Source: Stromatinia cepivora (taxonomy: Eukaryota > Ascomycota > Leotiomycetes > Helotiales > Sclerotiniaceae). From it: DNA of 64,000 bases. Under the pieces are notes generated by a model. That model was not told where the DNA came from, did no database searches, and was given only the letters and a program-made list of their open reading frames with translations. Position 1 is the stretch's first letter, and each line of letters opens with the position of its first letter. Positions 37,901-50,400 of this stretch are shown piece by piece. The stretch lies in contig RCTD01000022.1 of NCBI GenBank assembly GCA_014898415.1, positions 186,001 through 250,000 of the forward strand, written 5' to 3'. The position numbers and the translations under genes were made by a program.

Positions 37901-38731
37901 ACATGCAGCTTTCATTCCCATCTCTCCCAATTTTCGGATTCGTTTCGTTGAAGAAAGATAAATGCTTCTATGCGGTAAATACCTAGTAACTAGAGCCTCT
38001 ACCCATTCATTTCCTGCAGATTCATCAGATTCATCAATTCCTGTAAGCCTTCGCACGGAAGAAGCAGCAGAGGGCACTTGGTTTTCTTTTGCATCGGAAC
38101 CCTGCGTCCTTCCTGCTTGTGCTGAAGCCTGTCATTGTAGCATATGTAGATGGACTAGTAAGGGTGGCCCAGGGCAACACGCTCTAATTATCGCAAAGAC
38201 CACTCGATTTTTTGTTCACACACCCACCTCAGACCGTTTAATTCGGGGCTTTGTTCCGGCTGAGTAGATAACTTCATATCTGTCAACCTTGAAACATTGA
38301 AACCTTGCTGAGCCTTGGAAGATGACAATAACATCCAAGACTCCCAGTACATCTTTTCTCAAATAGCCCACTTCGGTTCAGTTGTGTTACATTAATGTAT
38401 GGGGAATCCGGATGTTCTCCCCATCCTGGTTTGTACAGTTAATAAAATAGTAATATCGCCGTCAATTTAAAATGGCCTGTCGGCGGCGTTGAAGAATGCT
38501 TCATTGTAGTCTCTGTGAGTCTTTGAATTGAGTGAATGGTCCGAAACGATTTCATTTCTCGGTATTGGATATATAGATAGAGTAAGTTACGGCAGCTTTT
38601 AAGATTCTTGGCTTTGGCTTTTGGTGGATGATGTGTTACCTACCGACTTATTACTTCGGGATGGAAAAAACTGGTCGTGGTAAAGTGGCGGGTAAAAGAG
38701 CCGAAGGCGTGATACGTGGATGTTGCAAGCT

Positions 38732-38811
38732 GCTTTAAGATTATAATAACCTTTATTCCTTATGTCTGTTGGCTTTAAGATTATAATAACCTTTATTCCT
38801 TATGTCTGTTG
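38732..38811. repeat. 40-bp perfect tandem duplication
   Basis: A 40-bp unit starting GCTTTAAGATTATAATAACC occurs twice back to back with no mismatch. The perfect identity implies a recent slippage or duplication. Confidence 0.9.
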
Positions 38812-41800
38812 AGGTTATTGAATTGTATTCGATGGTTTTGTTTCATGTGACTTATCATTATGAATGAGACTATCAATTATTGTACACCTCACCTTGCTAT
38901 CACTTTAGAAGTTTGGAGATACTCCTCTTTCCCCTCTTCATCTATTGAGACGCCCCACCATCTACCCGGTTGAAATCCTTGAGGATATAATATTTGAGGC
39001 TTGAGCCACCCTAAAGAAACCACTCCACGCCGCAACCATCGAAAAAATTGTCCGGAAGCCAAGGTGTACGGAGTCTCTAACAGTTATCATTGATATCGAA
39101 GTTCTCCCGTACTTCCACTAATCTTTTCGGTCCCTTGTTCTACGTAGTCATCGTCATTCAAACTAGCGGATGAACATATCCCATGGACATGAGTCGTGTT
39201 AGTCAGAAAAAGAATAATATGAAATGGATTTCCGCAGTGTAATGTGGTAGATACCGTTCCGCCTAGCCATTCTAGTAACCCTCAACCCCCAACCAAATGA
39301 AGGCTCGCTCCGAAAAGACCTAAAAAGTTCAGCCCGTGGATGATTCTCGGATGTTATCGTGGAAACTAGGAATTAGGAACTAGGAATTAGGAACTAGGGA
39401 TGAATAATCACGAAAGTTAATAACTTTACAAGATGTGATTGATATACGCATTACTTATTTCCGTAGCTACGAAAGACGGAATATTATCTCTCGGAGTATG
39501 TATGTAGTTTTATATTGTGAACTCAACAGGTTCATTGATACTGTCCAGATAGATATGATCAAGGACTGGACTCGTAGGAGATTAGGGTTTTGATGAGGAA
39601 GGTTGAAAAAAGTCCGAGGATTAACGGGCCACAAGTAAAAAGTAGTGCTCCTGAGGCGTTCGAAGCTAGATATGCGATCGTGCTGGTGGCAGATCTGGCA
39701 AATGTTGTGGTAAGGAAAGTTTAAGAAAGCACGGAAGATTCAGATATTAAGGGCGTAATGCAAAGAAGACGGCGGTTGAAAATGGTTCAGCGGCTCGTGT
39801 ATCTAATCGGTAGATACGGAGGTAGGTGAATTAGTATGAGATGAGTGTTTGTATGAAGATGATGATAAAGTGTAATCTCATCTCATACAAGGTTATGGGG
39901 TTATACTATTTATTTGTTAATGCCATGTCATGCTATGCCATGCCGGCAATGTCATTGATATCCCATCGGTGCATGTCATGATGTATGGTGGTCCTCGATG
40001 GGGATGTTGGGTTGGGGTGCACTGGTATTGCGTTCATTCCACCAGAGATTTTGATCATCATCAAGCTCAAAGCTCAAAGCTCAAGCTGCTTCAAGGATAG
40101 ACCGTAGTAAAAAAAAAAAAAAAAAAAAAAAAAAGGGACGGGATTAAAAGAGAAACGATATGCAAAAGCAGGAGATCCCGTCTTGCAGGCGGAACAAGCT
40201 TAAAGACTGCATCGCAGTAACCTACCGAGCCTACCTCACAGCGAACAAGCCTGTCCGCCGCACAGGACACAAGTCGGACAATTTGGATGAGCATGAGGGC
40301 GTATTGGCATGAGCCATTGAAGCATAAGCATGAGAAGCATGAGCATAAAAATACCCGATAAGATTCTTCCTTTTATACTTTCCTTTCCTTTCCTTTCCTT
40401 TCCGCAAAATGTATAGAACGCAGAATCTGTGCAGAAAAAGGGCCACGGTGCTTTCGTCCTGTGTAAAGGGTTAAAAAGTCTGGAGTGCATTTCGGTGGCC
40501 CCCAATAATGGAATGGTTGCCATGCTCAGCCCAAATTTTAACTTTTTGGGCGCAGCAGCAACATGTAAATAAAGTAGTGTGGTGTAGTATATGATTATTG
40601 GTCAATGATGGTTGGAAAGATACGCCCACGCCGCCGCCAGGAGGGAAAACGTCGCAGCAGGTAATGCGATGCGGGCTTGATCGGTAAAGCAAGGTTCAAA
40701 TGCAAAGAAGAATGCTTGGAGTTTGGGTGGCTGTTGAAGAAGGTTAATCCCCTGGTTAATTGGGATACGATATGATTGATATGTGAGATCCATTTGTCAA
40801 GCAAGATCATCATATTCCGGATGTAGGAATAGACAAGAGGGAGGAAGGAAAGGGCTCGCCGGGTCGCCACTTCCATCCATCCATCCATGTAATGATTGAT
40901 TGATTCAAAAATGATGCCCCACAGGTAAATAACTCGCATCAGATCATCATTACCCTCATCATCATCACTGTCCCGCGTTTACCTTGTCGTTACTTGGATT
41001 AGACTTAAAGCGGCTCATCAATCATTGCCCTGGCCAATTTTATGAAAGTCCAAGGTTTCATTGAATGACTAGATAGATGTACGATATATGATATATCTTT
41101 AAAGCAGCCTTTACTTCACACACCCGATAATCTTTCTGGTTTTTTTATGTAATTCATTACTACAATATTTTGATATTGATAGTTTACGTTTTCCTAGAAT
41201 AAATTTGAACACCAACCCAACCCCCCTTCGATATGTATAGTAGGTAAAGTAAAACAATAACAACCACACCAACCACACCACACCATCTTCTCAATGACAA
41301 TCGGAAGAGAAAGTAAAAATAACTCTTTCCTCGTCTCGTCTCATCTCGTCCTTCTTGTCCTCCCTCACATTCATTCATCCAGTCAATTGATAACCATTGA
41401 TATTTTCGAACCGGAACGGCTGCTATCAATATCATCCAATCATTTACTTGATCGTCAGCGACCAAAGACGCCTAGTTCAATTCATTGAGAACCAGTCCTT
41501 GGAATCCCTGTACCTAGTAAGGTTAGTTATCCATTGTTTTTTATTCGAGCGTCCAGAACTCACGACCATGGTCACAGTCACGGCCACTCTGCGACTCTGC
41601 CACTTTTGATAGATGGATTGGCCCCATACTGCCACCTCGCATTTTTCATTTTTCTTCGTTCATTGTTTATCATATATTTTTTTTATCCTAACTCCGGATT
41701 GGATTTAGTCCTCGATAGGTAAAGGTTGAGAGGTTAGAGAGGAAGAGGTAGGGATTAAGAAGTATCACGTTCACATTTTCGACATACATACCCCACGATA

Positions 41801-43499
41801 CAACTAGAATACAACCAACTCAGCAAAATATAGTGAAAAGTACAACAACACAAAGCACAACAAGTAACCACGAATTATGTATTGAAGAAAAGTGACGACT
41901 GTATTTTATTGTATTGGTATTGGTATTTGTATTTGTATCATGTATCATGTATACATTTTTTGAATTTTAAATGAAAAAATCCCGTATAATGAATATAACT
42001 AAAGGGATTTGAATTAACTAGATATTGAATCATATTGAATTATCTGCTAGTTTATCAGTAGTCAACTCATTTCTTTCGTTTCGTTCCTTTCTCTCCTCAC
42101 TTGTTTTTTGGCCTTCTAATCCGGGTCGGACCAACCCCCCTCGCACTTTTTGATTTAGAGTAACAATCGTGCTGTTCAACCACCCTGGTCCCTGTGCAAG
42201 GTTCAAGATTTGGCGCGGTCTCTGCTAGGGATGAAAAGCTTTGATTTTTAATAAGGGAATGACGAGCGAGCCATTTTTAATACCTAACTAGGAAATTCTA
42301 AGGATACGCTAATATAGGAACATGAGAGAGATATTATTTTCCTTAGCATTTCTTTTCCTTTCACGTACCCTCTCTTGTTCCTCCCCCTCACAAATATCCT
42401 TCCTAGTTAACCTTCACTCAAGGATTAAATAAAAAGCCAGGCGAAAAACTACGGACCTCACGTTGTCAGCTTTCCTGATAAACATAGTTTATTTTTATTT
42501 TCTGCGCGAAAGGTTTAAACTAAAAGCAGAAACTTCACATTGATCTCGAAGTGAATTTGATGTGAAGTATGATCTAGACAACGAAGAAGAGATTCATTTT
42601 GATTGGTAAATAAGAATTGGATGATGTACAAATTGCTATTCCTGTAGACAAGAATAAAAAACATTGAATGAATGAAGATTCAAATAAATATCAAAATATC
42701 ATCGAACAATCTATCTATCTGTTCAAACTCTACATATCAGACGCTATATTCTAAAGCTTCACTACTATCCCGCCATCAACTTTTAAACTTCAACTCTAGG
42801 TTAGGTACTTCCGTAAAGAAGAAGTGCATTTTGGGTTCAAAATTTTGGGTTCACAAGTTCATGCTCCGTACATTCACAACACGTTCACACGTTCACACAT
42901 TCACCCCAACCTTAGCATGATTCCGGAATTAAAGCTACGGCTCAAACATCCATTTTAGAGGCACCCAGCCCAAAACCAAGTTTACACCAAACCAAAGGGC
43001 ATAAAATATCGAGAGGGAGAAGAAAGAGAAAAAGGAGTGAATATCAACAATAACCTGATTTAATCATTAATAAGAAGAGGAAGAGAAAGGGAAGACATCT
43101 GCGAAAAGGGAAGACATCTGAGAAAAGGGAAAACAGGGCCAGAAAGAGAAAAATCCAAAAAGCTCCACCCTTCACTCCACAAATCAAGAGGAAACAGAAA
43201 CAAGACAAAAAAAAGTCTTATCAACAACTTCTTTTGGAAAAACATCCACTATCACTCTTACGCCTTTTTTTTTTTCACACAACCCTTCATACGATTCCAC
43301 CCGGAAGCTTCCACTCTTCCTTACCGTACGTACTACACACCAAATCATTACGACTACAAGGGCCATCTAGACAAAGGCAAAGAAGGGAAGAAAGAAGACG
43401 GAGAAGAAGAGGAACAACAAGAACAAGAAGAACATTGTCCTTTTGTCCTGTTCATCATCATCATCAACAACATCATCGGGATTTATTTATTTACATCTA

Positions 43500-43590
43500 C
43501 CCTCCTACTTCTACTACTGCTACTCCTCCTCCTCCTCCTCCTCCTCCTCCTCTTCCTCTTCCTCTTCCTCTTCCTCTTCCTCATCAACAA
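43500..43590. repeat. C/T microsatellite in the stuA leader
   Basis: Runs of CTC and then CTTCCT units (about 43524-43581) within a wider pyrimidine-rich zone (43240-44160). Pyrimidine tracts just before transcription starts are common in strongly expressed fungal genes. Confidence 0.8.
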
Positions 43591-44161
43591 CTAATTAGAA
43601 AAAACTACTCCATCTTTAAGTTTTATCTAATTCATTAATTTATTTATTATTTATTATTTATTTTCACTCTATTTTACGTCTACCCGTACTTTCACTCATT
43701 TTACTTTTACAACTTTAAGACTTAACTCTACTCCACTCACCCACTTCAATTACTACCTTACTACCTCACTACCTCAAAAAAAAAACACTTCAACCCATAC
43801 CTTGACCTTGACCACCTTTGACACACCTTACCTCATCCATTCAATCTATTTTTCTACGGCTACGGCTACGGCTACTCTAACCAAACCCAGGTCCCATACA
43901 CACTCGTTAAAAACTAATCTGTTCGACCAATAACCCTTTAAACTTTCCAGAAACCCACCTCCACCACACACTCACACACATCACCGCCCAACCTCCTCCC
44001 TCGTTTCTATTCTTCTCTCCCTCCGCGCCTTTTTTTTTTAATTCTCCAATCCACTCTCTTATCCTCCCTTTCCCGACCTCCCCCATTTCTTAAACCTCGA
44101 CGAGGTGCAGGGAAAACAGAAGAAAAAAAAAAGGGAAAATCCTAGAAAGTTCAAACAAAAG

Positions 44162-44278
44162 GTATGTACCTCATTGTTCAATGCTCAATGTTCAATGCTT
44201 TCCCGCTTCCTTCCATCCACACTCCTCCAATTACTATCATATAGATTTGCGCATCGTTTCTTATTACAATTGCTGCAG
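44162..44278 (+). promoter_or_regulatory. Probable intron in the stuA 5' leader
   Basis: Donor AAAAG|GTATGT at 44162 and acceptor TTGCTGCAG ending at 44278 enclose 117 nt. The intron holds several ATGs (44164, 44181 and others), while the flanking exonic sequence from 43240 to 44161 and from 44279 to about 45100 is nearly free of them. Removing it would take away most upstream start codons from the mature leader. Splicing is predicted from the sequence only. Confidence 0.5.
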
Positions 44279-45100
44279 CGCTGACTGGTGTACCTGCATT
44301 AGAGGTGGCAGATATCCTCAATTCTTTTTTGACCGACTTAACAACCTTATCCACAAGTACACATCACGCCTCTCGCAAACTAAACTCCACCGCAGTTTTT
44401 GATCTTCCCTTGTATCAACGAATATTTCACGAGCTTCACGACTTTTTACGTTCGCATCCCTCGAATCGAAGCACGGATCAGATTCCTTCCAAAGAAGCGA
44501 CAAGCACAAGCATACATACCTGCAGGTTCGCGTAACTGCCAACGATCCTGTCGTGGAGCTTCAATCGCACCTCAATTGGATTAACAAAGCTTCAAGTCCT
44601 TTTGTAACGACTTCTACGAGCCAAACGTCTTCTTTTTCGAGTCATTTTTTTGAGGTTTTACAAGATCGTTTTGCTTCTGCGTCTTTGGCATATGCATCTT
44701 ATTTCACGAAAGATAAACGACCTATTACATTTGCGCTCGTTGTAAAAAGCAGTGATTATTTTGAATCTTCATATCGACGATAGTCTCTGCCATTTATACC
44801 CAAGCATCATTGTTCCTGCTTGGTTCTAGCGACTTTTAACTTTCTTTAGAAAAGTTTATCATATCCTAAAGTCATCTACCCACATACACGAATAGACCAC
44901 AAGTTTAACTCTTGTTGTCCAACGTAAAATTCATACCTCTCTTCCCGGAAGACCCTTTATTGAGTCTGCCAGATCATTGTCCTTTCAGGACTTGATCATT
45001 CCAACCGAAAAACTGGATCTTCCGTCGATATCGCAAGTGCAAACCCGGGGGCCTACCGAAGTACCATATTACAACCATCACGCCGCGCAGCGACCACTGT

Positions 45101-45106
45101 ATGTGA
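45101..45106 (+). promoter_or_regulatory. Minimal upstream ORF (ATG-TGA) in stuA leader
   Basis: ATG directly followed by TGA at 45101-45106, and a second ATG at 45107 opening a short frame that ends before the StuA start at 45388. Both are out of frame with stuA. Small upstream ORFs are known to control StuA translation in Aspergillus nidulans. Here they matter only if the leader transcript covers this point, which its position makes likely. Confidence 0.45.
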
Positions 45107-45387
45107 ATGAAAGGTTGCCCGCTTTGCCTTTGCCACCGCCGCAACAGGCATATTCCTCTGGTACTTCGTCTCCCCGGGTTGGTTCACTTAGCTCACTTGG
45201 ATCTTCCTCAATTTTGAACGGAAGTTCTCATTCATCCTATACCACAGCAAGTTCCTCGAACGGTCCCAAAACCCCTTCCCCTACTCCAGCTAGCAGTGGT
45301 TTACCTGTTTCTCTCCCCCAGGGATCTTATAGTACTCCACCATCGAACCCAGCATACTCTTACAGCCAAGAGCCATATCAAAACAAC

Positions 45388-47426
45388 ATGAACCACGGTC
45401 CTCAAGATATGTATTATCCTCCACACATGTCAGCTGGACAACCTCCGCCACCTCAGACTGCTACATCGGGTGCATTGAGTCAATATCCTCAACATCAGCC
45501 ACCATTACTCCAGCCTGGACCTGCACATTATTCACCGGCGCAACAGGCACCGTATGGCCAATATTACGGCAATGGACTTCAATCTCCACAATCAGCTCAA
45601 ATTCCGGGCTCAATGGGTGGCCAAGGTAACGTTCTACCTCTTCCAGCAATGACCACTCAACCTGGTATGCCAAGCCAAGGTTATGGTGGACCACAACAAT
45701 TTGACCAAACTGGTCAAGTTGCTCCGCCTGGAATGAAGCCCAGAGTGACAGCAACCCTTTGGGAAGATGAAGGTAGTTTGTGCTTTCAAGTAGAGGCAAA
45801 AGGCGTCTGTGTTGCTAGACGTGAAGGTAAGCGTAGCTCTTTCAACTTGCCCAAATTATACTAACCAGCAAGATAACCACATGATTAATGGCACAAAATT
45901 ATTGAACGTTGCTGGTATGACTCGTGGAAGACGAGATGGCATTCTGAAAAGTGAGAAAATGAGACATGTTGTGAAGATTGGTCCTATGCATTTAAAGGGT
46001 GTTTGGTAAGTAATGATCATTTCTATCTGCACATGTGCATATCTGACCAAGTAACAGGATTCCTTTTGAGCGTGCATTGGACTTTGCGAACAAGGAAAAA
46101 ATTACGGAATTATTGTATCCATTATTTGTTCACAATATTGGTGCTCTTTTGTACCACCCAACGAATCAGACACGAACGAACGCAGTAATGGCAGCCGCAG
46201 AACGTCGAAAGAATGAACAAAACCAAATGCGGAATCCACAAGCACCTGGTTTGCCTTCATTACACCAACATCACCATCACTCAATGACTAACTCAATTGG
46301 CGCTCCTCTTCCAGGTCCACAGCACTCCCTCGCGCCTCATCCAAATGTTGGTCGACCTACTCTCGAGAGATCACACACATTCCCTACTCCTCCCACGAGT
46401 GCGTCCAGTGTAATGGGTAGTATGGATAATTCTAATGGCAACTTTCAATGGCCCGGGCAATCCATGGGCAATGTGCAAGGCACCAATCCCCTGTCTATTG
46501 ACACAGGATTAAGTAATGCTCGCTCAATGCCAACCACTCCAGCTACTACCCCTCCTGGAACGTCGGTTCAATCGATGCAACAGTATCAGCAGACGCAACA
46601 ACCTTATGACTCAAGGCAGATGTATTCTCAAGCACCTCCGCCTCAAAACGCTTACGCACAAGCTCCACCTCCTCAGCAAAGCATGCCTCAATACTCGCAA
46701 CAGCCAAATTCATACATCAAGAATGAAATGGGACCACCATTGGCGAGAGCACCAGATGCCGAACCTCAACATCATGAACAGAAGGATTCAAATGGAATGA
46801 TTCATCACCAAGGAAACGGTCAAGTTGAAGAAGAACATGATCAGGATCATGATGGTGGTGAATACACTCATGATAGCCAGGGCAACTACGATTCAAGTCG
46901 TCGGCCATACAATTATTCAAATGGTCCCGCTGTAGGGTCAATAACAGGTGAACATACTCATTTGTCACCCGAGATGACTGGCTCACCAAATCATCCAGCT
47001 TCCGGTCGAGCAACTCCTAGAACGACGTCAGCACCACAGTCATACTATGCTCAACAGCAAGGTGGCTACAGTACCCCTCCGAGAATACAACCACCTTCGA
47101 GTAATTTGTATAATGTAGTTAGTCAAGAACGTGGAACTGCTAATGGAAGCACAGGTGGTGATGTGTACGCGCCACAATCAGATCTTGGATCTTCAATGTC
47201 TAATGGTTATGCTGGTCAGCAAAACATCATGAACGGAGCGCCTACGAATAATAAACGTGGCAGAGATGATGATGAGGATGGTCGACCATCTAGTAGAGGT
47301 CCAGGAATGGCTGATGCTGATGGTTTGAAGAGACGGAAAACCATTCGTGAAGGATCCGTTTCTGGACCATCTTATAATCCAGGGCTAAACCGAGCTCAAT
47401 CGACCATTACACAAAGACGCCGGTAA
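45388..47426 (+). CDS. stuA: APSES transcription factor StuA
   Basis: Exons 45388-45826, 45873-46005, 46058-47426; 1941 nt, 646 aa; introns 46 and 52 nt. StuA controls conidiophore and hyphal morphogenesis and, in pathogens, sporulation and virulence traits. The APSES DNA-binding domain is at about 117-225 and is nearly identical to known Stu[79 protein letters not shown]. Both introns fall inside it, as in other species. Around it the protein is rich in Gln, Pro, Ser and Tyr. A bipartite nuclear signal lies near the C terminus ([10 protein letters not shown] at about 590 and LKRRKTIRE). The start at 45388 ([10 protein letters not shown]) corresponds to the usual StuA N terminus. The frame is, however, open upstream to 44896 without an ATG, so a longer form from a spliced upstream exon is possible. 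Confidence 0.95.
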
Positions 47427-50400
47427 CTCGGATCGATGATTTTGGACGCATATCTTTGCACTTTCTTCCAGTGATCTGATTTTCTTAATCATGATCAACT
47501 GTCTTTTTTATTCTTTGGCTCGCGCCATAAAAGCATTCTCGGCAATCATAAGCACACTCTTTGAGAAGAAATTTTCCTTTTTATCTTCACGATTGTCTTT
47601 GTATTCGCCCGAACATAGATCTGGCAAATTATTCGAACCTGGAATGACGACGAGTTTATGACTGAAATTTTTAGATGACCCTAATGCGGATCATCGGAAC
47701 GGCCTGACGAATTTACGCTTTGCAAACATGGGAAAGGAAATAATCTGTTGAGAAATGATCCCAAAGATACACATGCAAGCGGGATTTTTTTTTTATTTGG
47801 GGGTTTTCTTTTTACACTCAAGAACAAAAACGAAACGCGCCTATTAATGACACTCTAGGCGTCGACATGAAACATTTGGGATTTTGGGACTTGTGGTGTT
47901 TTTCATTCATGGGAAAGGCTTAAATGATTTGTTTTTGTTCAGATGAATGACTAAAATAATGAATGGGGCCATATTTCTCTTCGATTTTTACAACACCGAG
48001 AAACCTATCTCAATGTCTTTTTTTATGATGTCGGGAAGGATGGATAGAGAAGGAAAACTGGATCACTGAACAGGAACCTAAGAGTTTTGTTTGGTGTTTT
48101 TGGTTCTTGATTCCTTAACCGACCTCTGGTTTCTTTGCGTTTAGTTGAGCTCTTTTTAGGGCTTGACTTATTTACCCACAATTTTATGATTTATGACCTT
48201 TTCCTTTTTTATCTTGTTAGTTGTTGCAGTTGTTGGGTTTCTTAGCTTTTTGTGGAGATGAAGATGGTATGGAATTCTATCTATGATTTGATATAAAATG
48301 AAATGGATGGATGGAATGTGTTTTTGGGAGAGGTACGAAACTTGAATGTTTTGTAACTCATTCTGAAACGCAAATGGAATGGAAATGGGGGATGGAATAG
48401 GAATTGAATGTTGAATGACTTTATGATGAAGATGGTTGGATGGTTAGGATGATGGTATGGATGGATGGATGAAAGGCTGAATGGATGGATGGGTCGGGGG
48501 GGGTAATATTGGAACATTTGACTGATCAAGATACAAAAATTTAAAAGTTGTTGATGAATTTTTTTTAGGGGGGGGGGGGGTGGGTTGTGATGTTGATGTG
48601 AATGATGTGAATTGATTTGATGAGATGAGTGTGATTTTCTACTTGTATATGAGGTAGATGTGTGATGTAATGTGATGATGTATTCAAATGGTAATTTTTG
48701 GATGACAATACTTGGTAACTTTGTAACTCCTAGTGGAGAGAGACTTGAATTCTGTACTCCCTCACACTGTACTCGGTACTCTGCATTCTGTATTCTATAC
48801 TCCTTTAGATAATATTAAGTAGGTAGATAATTTCTATGAATCAAGAGTCGATTTAGTTTGGGTATTTATCTATCTTAGATACCTACCTATCTACTAAATA
48901 AACCCGAAATTTCAATCTTGAGAACTTCGGAACGTTGAAAATTTGAAAATATGGATGGCTAGTGTTCGATGGAGAAGCTGTGGTGTTGGTAGTATGGTAT
49001 TTGGGTTGGTATATAGGGTTTGGTTTGGGGATATTGGGGGGGGGGGGGGGGGTATTGAGGGGAGGTGAGGTGGTTAGGGTTGGGATTGTGAGTGTGAGGG
49101 TGAGGGGTGGAGGGTTTGAAGGAGGGTGAGGGGAGTTGGATGGGAGGGGAGTTGTGAGAGTGTTGGTTGATGGATATAGATGTGGATGATATGAATGAAG
49201 ATGGGGTAAATTGAAAAATTAGGAGATGGATAGAGGTTAGGATTTCATTGAGAAACTGTTTGGTTATTGGGTCTGCACGGTATGCGGTGTGATGGGATAT
49301 GATGGGATACGATGAGTATAAAGACAATTAAACCTCTACAGTATTTGCAAAATTAACGAGCTCGAAACACCTTAATAAATAGAATGAATAGAATGAATAC
49401 CTAATTCTCGTTTCTCATATGCCAGTTTCTCCTCTTCTTGTATTTTATTTTAATATCTTAATATTTTAGTTTAAACCTCGAAGTTCTTAATATATTGGTG
49501 GTAGATCGTTTGATCGTTTGGGGTGAAGAATTAATTTGGTATTTTGAGATAGATTGATCTTGATCTTGATATTGATCTTGATTTTCAGAAAGAATGATAT
49601 TTTTATTTTTTGTTAGTGAGGAGTCTTGCAATTGCTATATATATAGATATAAATCAATAAATAAATACGTGAATATGAAAGGTTCTTTCATTTCGGAAAT
49701 TTGGAGTTGGAGTTGGAGTTGGACTTCTGGAGCCAAGGGGATTGGAGATGAACTTGAGGTGTTTTGTAATTGTAGTTGTAATTGTAATTGTAATTGAACA
49801 TTGGGTTTTTGTAGTTTATTTTGGTGCTTTTTATTCTATAGATGTATTCTATTTTTAATCTTCAATTTGTGGTTATTTTGATGTGGAGTGAATGAATGGA
49901 CTTTTGTTGGATGAGAGGGGGTGGGAGAGGGAGAGGGGGTGGGTTTTATATATGGTATTTATGAGTACGAGAGTATGAGAGTACGATACCATAGTTATTA
50001 TGGTTATTATTCGTTTAACATTCCTTTCAAGAAGGATTGTAATCCTAAAACTATCGTCAAATACAAGCAAGCAAGCGCTACCCATTTAACTCTCAATAAT
50101 CTCACGTGAGGGCTACAAGAAAGTTCGCTGTTATTTTACTCTTGTCTATAGCTAATTTAATTACTCTATATATTGTGACGTTGAAATTCATTCGTTTATA
50201 ATTACATGGTAAGTATATCTCGAGAATCAGGAAATACTTTGTTGTCGCTAGGCTTCATAGATATGAATATGAGTTTATAATTAACTTCGTTTTTGTGAGG
50301 GGTGTTGATACTTACGGATGCTGAGTATTTTAAGGATGTTCACCCAAATGAGAAGACCAAAAAATCTCGACTTTACCGTTTCGTCTACTCTGCATTTTTA

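Larger units (their letters stand above)
31624..43200. other. 11.6-kb gene-poor region upstream of stuA
   Basis: I find no secure gene. Open frames are short, both-strand and without motifs. The stretch is AT-rich with many pyrimidine tracts, short direct repeats (40-bp duplication at 38732-38811), a run of about 26 A at 40109-40134 and several C/T microsatellites. The only candidate small gene is at 34709-34933 (minus). In fungi, long gene-free flanks are typical of developmental regulators such as stuA, so most of this is likely promoter, long 5' UTR or non-coding transcript (inference). Confidence 0.6.

Noticed and set aside
37594..38267. Two short plus-strand frames (67 and 101 codons)
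   Set aside because: Some protein-like stretches but no recognisable family, no conserved start context and different frames; not enough to call a gene.
40109..40134. Run of A as a retrotransposon tail
   Set aside because: No reverse-transcriptase coding, no target-site duplication and no upstream element found; treated as a simple homopolymer.
43234..43638. 134-codon frame in the C/T microsatellite region
   Set aside because: Proline/leucine-rich product of CTC/CCT repeats in what looks like the stuA leader; no in-frame support elsewhere.
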